DNA of 7,622 nucleotides from an uncultured Clostridia bacterium (GTDB taxonomy: Bacteria > Bacillota > Clostridia > TANB77 > CAG-508): NCBI GenBank assembly GCA_934154515.1, contig CAKPGD010000054.1, positions 1 to 7,622 of the forward strand, in the 5' to 3' direction. This document shows, piece after piece, positions 6,644 to 7,622 of the stretch. How positions within the stretch are numbered: the first letter of the stretch is position 1; every line of letters starts with the position of its first letter. The position numbers and the translations under genes are program-made. The notes under the pieces were generated by a model. The model searched no databases and was not told the origin of the DNA. It saw only the letters and a list, made by a program, of their open reading frames with translations.

Positions 6644-6656
6644 ATAACTCTTTCAA
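6630..6656 (-). promoter_or_regulatory. Weak promoter candidate for the hydrolase cluster
   Basis: TTGAAA (6651-6656) is a good -35 box and TATAAC (6630-6635) a good -10 box on the minus strand, but they are 15 bases apart where 17 is usual. The position, 112 bases before the histidine-phosphatase ATG, is suitable. No better pair is seen between 6519 and 6720. Confidence 0.3.
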
Positions 6657-6720
6657 GCCTCGTTTATTGATTGTAAATGTGCATTTTTATTTTAAATTTT
6701 ATAAATCAATTTTTTCGCTT

Positions 6721-6812
6721 CTTTCGTGATATAGATTTTTATATCACGAATTTTTTATTTTTTTCGTGATATGGATTTTTATATCACGAATTTTTCATTT
6801 TTTTCGTGATAT
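6721..6812. repeat. Array of 40-bp tandem repeats each containing a palindrome
   Basis: Five half-sites alternate in orientation: TTCGTGATAT at 6723-6732, 6763-6772 and 6803-6812, and ATATCACGAA at 6741-6750 and 6781-6790. The period is exactly 40 bases. Units 6721-6760 and 6761-6800 differ at three positions, and the third keeps only the first half before merging into the end of the fic gene. Each full palindrome has 10-bp arms and an 8-base centre (AGATTTTT or GGATTTTT). On the plus strand each is followed by a run of five or six T. It could bind a dimeric regulator, form hairpins in RNA, or end plus-strand (antisense) transcripts. It is not a CRISPR array because the inter-palindrome segments are also repeated. 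Confidence 0.85.
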
Positions 6813-6818
6813 AAAATT

Positions 6819-7622
6819 TTATTTTAAAAATAAATTAATATATTTTTCGAAAGCAAAAATTTGATTTCGGCTATATCCTGTTGTTTCCATTATAATTTTT
6901 TTATCTAGTAATGCGTTAACTATTCCATTTATCGTTGTTAATTTTATTCCTGTGATTTCAGACATCTTATTTCTAGTAAGTACAGGTTCATCATATAATA
7001 AATCAATTACTTTTTTAGCATTTTCTGGTTTTACAGGTAATTCCATTATAACCTTGTCCATTTTCATTGTTAGTTCAACTACATTTCTAAATTTTTCTTT
7101 TGCAGTTTTTGATGTTTCAATAACCGCTTCTAGAAAAAATTTAATCCATCCTATCATATCATTATGAGTTCTTACTCTTGTAAGCATATCGTAATATGTA
7201 TCTTTATTTCTTTCAATATAATCCGAAATATATAAACAAGATTTTTCAAGCATTCCTTTACTTTGAATATATAATGGAATAAGTAATCTTCCAATTCTCC
7301 CATTGCCATCTAAAAACGGATGTATAGATTCAAATTGATAATGTAAAATCGCAATTTTTATTAAGTCTGGTGTATCTATTTCTTCATTATTTATAAATTT
7401 TTCAAAATCAGATAAGCATTCTGCCACTTCTGTATGTGGTGGTGGAACATATACTGCTGTACTTGGCATACTACCACCAATCCAATTTTGTGATACTCTA
7501 AATTCTCCTGGCGTTTTATATTCTCCACGAACTCCTTGCATTAATATTTCGTGAATTTCTCTTATTAATCTAGTACATACTGGAAATCCATTTCTTATTC
7601 TTTCAACACCGTAATTTGTAGC
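6819..7622 (-). CDS. Fic-family protein adenylyltransferase with C-terminal winged helix (5' end beyond window)
   Basis: Fic enzymes transfer AMP from ATP to hydroxyl groups of target proteins. The frame is open to the last base of the window (267 codons visible). The first residues (RLIREIHEILMQGVRGEYKT) match the conserved segment ahead of the Fic core, so the ATG at 7539-7541 is internal. The catalytic motif HPFLDGNGRIGR is intact at visible residues 101-112 (near 7287-7322), including the active-site histidine. Upstream SQNWIGG and YVPPPH are also typical. After the core, visible residues of about 195-262 form a winged-helix domain (VLTRNKMSEITGI, then KLTTINGIVNALLDKK), as in the common bacterial Fic proteins of 350-380 residues. 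The N-terminal region where an inhibitory (S/T)xxxE(G/N) helix would lie is outside the window, so self-inhibition cannot be judged. The stop at 6819-6821 is followed at once by a palindrome array. Confidence 0.9.
   Translation of the reverse strand, partial: ATNYGVERIRNGFPVCTRLIREIHEILMQGVRGEYKTPGEFRVSQNWIGGSMPSTAVYVPPPHTEVAECLSDFEKFINNEEIDTPDLIKIAILHYQFESIHPFLDGNGRIGRLLIPLYIQSKGMLEKSCLYISDYIERNKDTYYDMLTRVRTHNDMIGWIKFFLEAVIETSKTAKEKFRNVVELTMKMDKVIMELPVKPENAKKVIDLLYDEPVLTRNKMSEITGIKLTTINGIVNALLDKKIIMETTGYSRNQIFAFEKYINLFLK

Noticed and set aside
6721..6812. Short regularly spaced repeats that could be taken for a CRISPR array
   Set aside because: The 40-bp period is a tandem duplication whose spacer-like parts are themselves repeated and only 8 or 12 bases long. 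There are only two and a half units and no cas genes.
6952..7167. 71-codon plus-strand open frame
   Set aside because: It is antisense to the fic winged-helix part, with no supporting signals.
7539..7541. ATG 7541 as the start of the Fic protein
   Set aside because: The frame continues open to the window edge and encodes the conserved segment found before the Fic core, so this methionine is internal.
7548..7554. Additional TTCGTGA half-site like those in the repeat array
   Set aside because: It matches only seven bases, lies inside fic coding sequence where the codons are conserved for protein reasons, and has no inverted partner.

Overview
The window is very AT-rich (short hand counts give about 24% GC over much of it). 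Every gene I can support reads on the minus strand, most have clear AAGGAG-type ribosome binding sites, and TGA is used as a stop. This fits a low-GC Bacillota (Clostridia-like) genome or a mobile segment within one. No species marker is present.

Read in the direction of transcription, right to left, the layout is as follows. (1) 7622-6819: a Fic-family AMP-transferase (Fic core plus C-terminal winged helix) that runs off the right edge. (2) 6818-6519: an intergenic region with a 40-bp-period array of palindromes (TTCGTGATAT/ATATCACGAA), a slightly GC-richer block with a bulged hairpin, and a short coding remnant that overlaps the next gene by ATGA. (3) 6518-3990: a cluster of four small hydrolases, namely a histidine phosphatase, an HD-domain phosphohydrolase and two tandem Nudix hydrolases of the isopentenyl-diphosphate-isomerase-like type. 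It is closed by a good intrinsic terminator at 3918-3876. (4) 3817-1: an ABC exporter operon of three half-transporter genes, the last cut by the left edge.

The most unusual object is the middle ABC gene (218-1978). Its nucleotide-binding domain contains two Q-loop segments, at residues about 384 and 418. The spacing from Walker A to the first Q-loop and from the second Q-loop to the signature motif is normal in each case, so about 34 residues are duplicated. Base composition steps from about 24% to about 33% GC at the same place. This looks like an in-frame fusion of two different ABC exporter genes: an AT-rich one paired with the upstream gene, and a GC-richer one paired with the downstream gene. 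The same gene also appears frame-broken near its N-terminus, because a well-placed start and ribosome binding site at 2054 lead into a stop at 1983-1985. The locus may once have held two heterodimeric exporters, now collapsed into an A-(B/C)-D arrangement. An assembly artefact is the main alternative.

I see no convincing complete new defence or signalling system. The four-hydrolase cluster plausibly acts on nucleotides or other small phosphorylated metabolites, but its substrates cannot be read from the sequence. The palindrome array beside fic is the other element most worth following.
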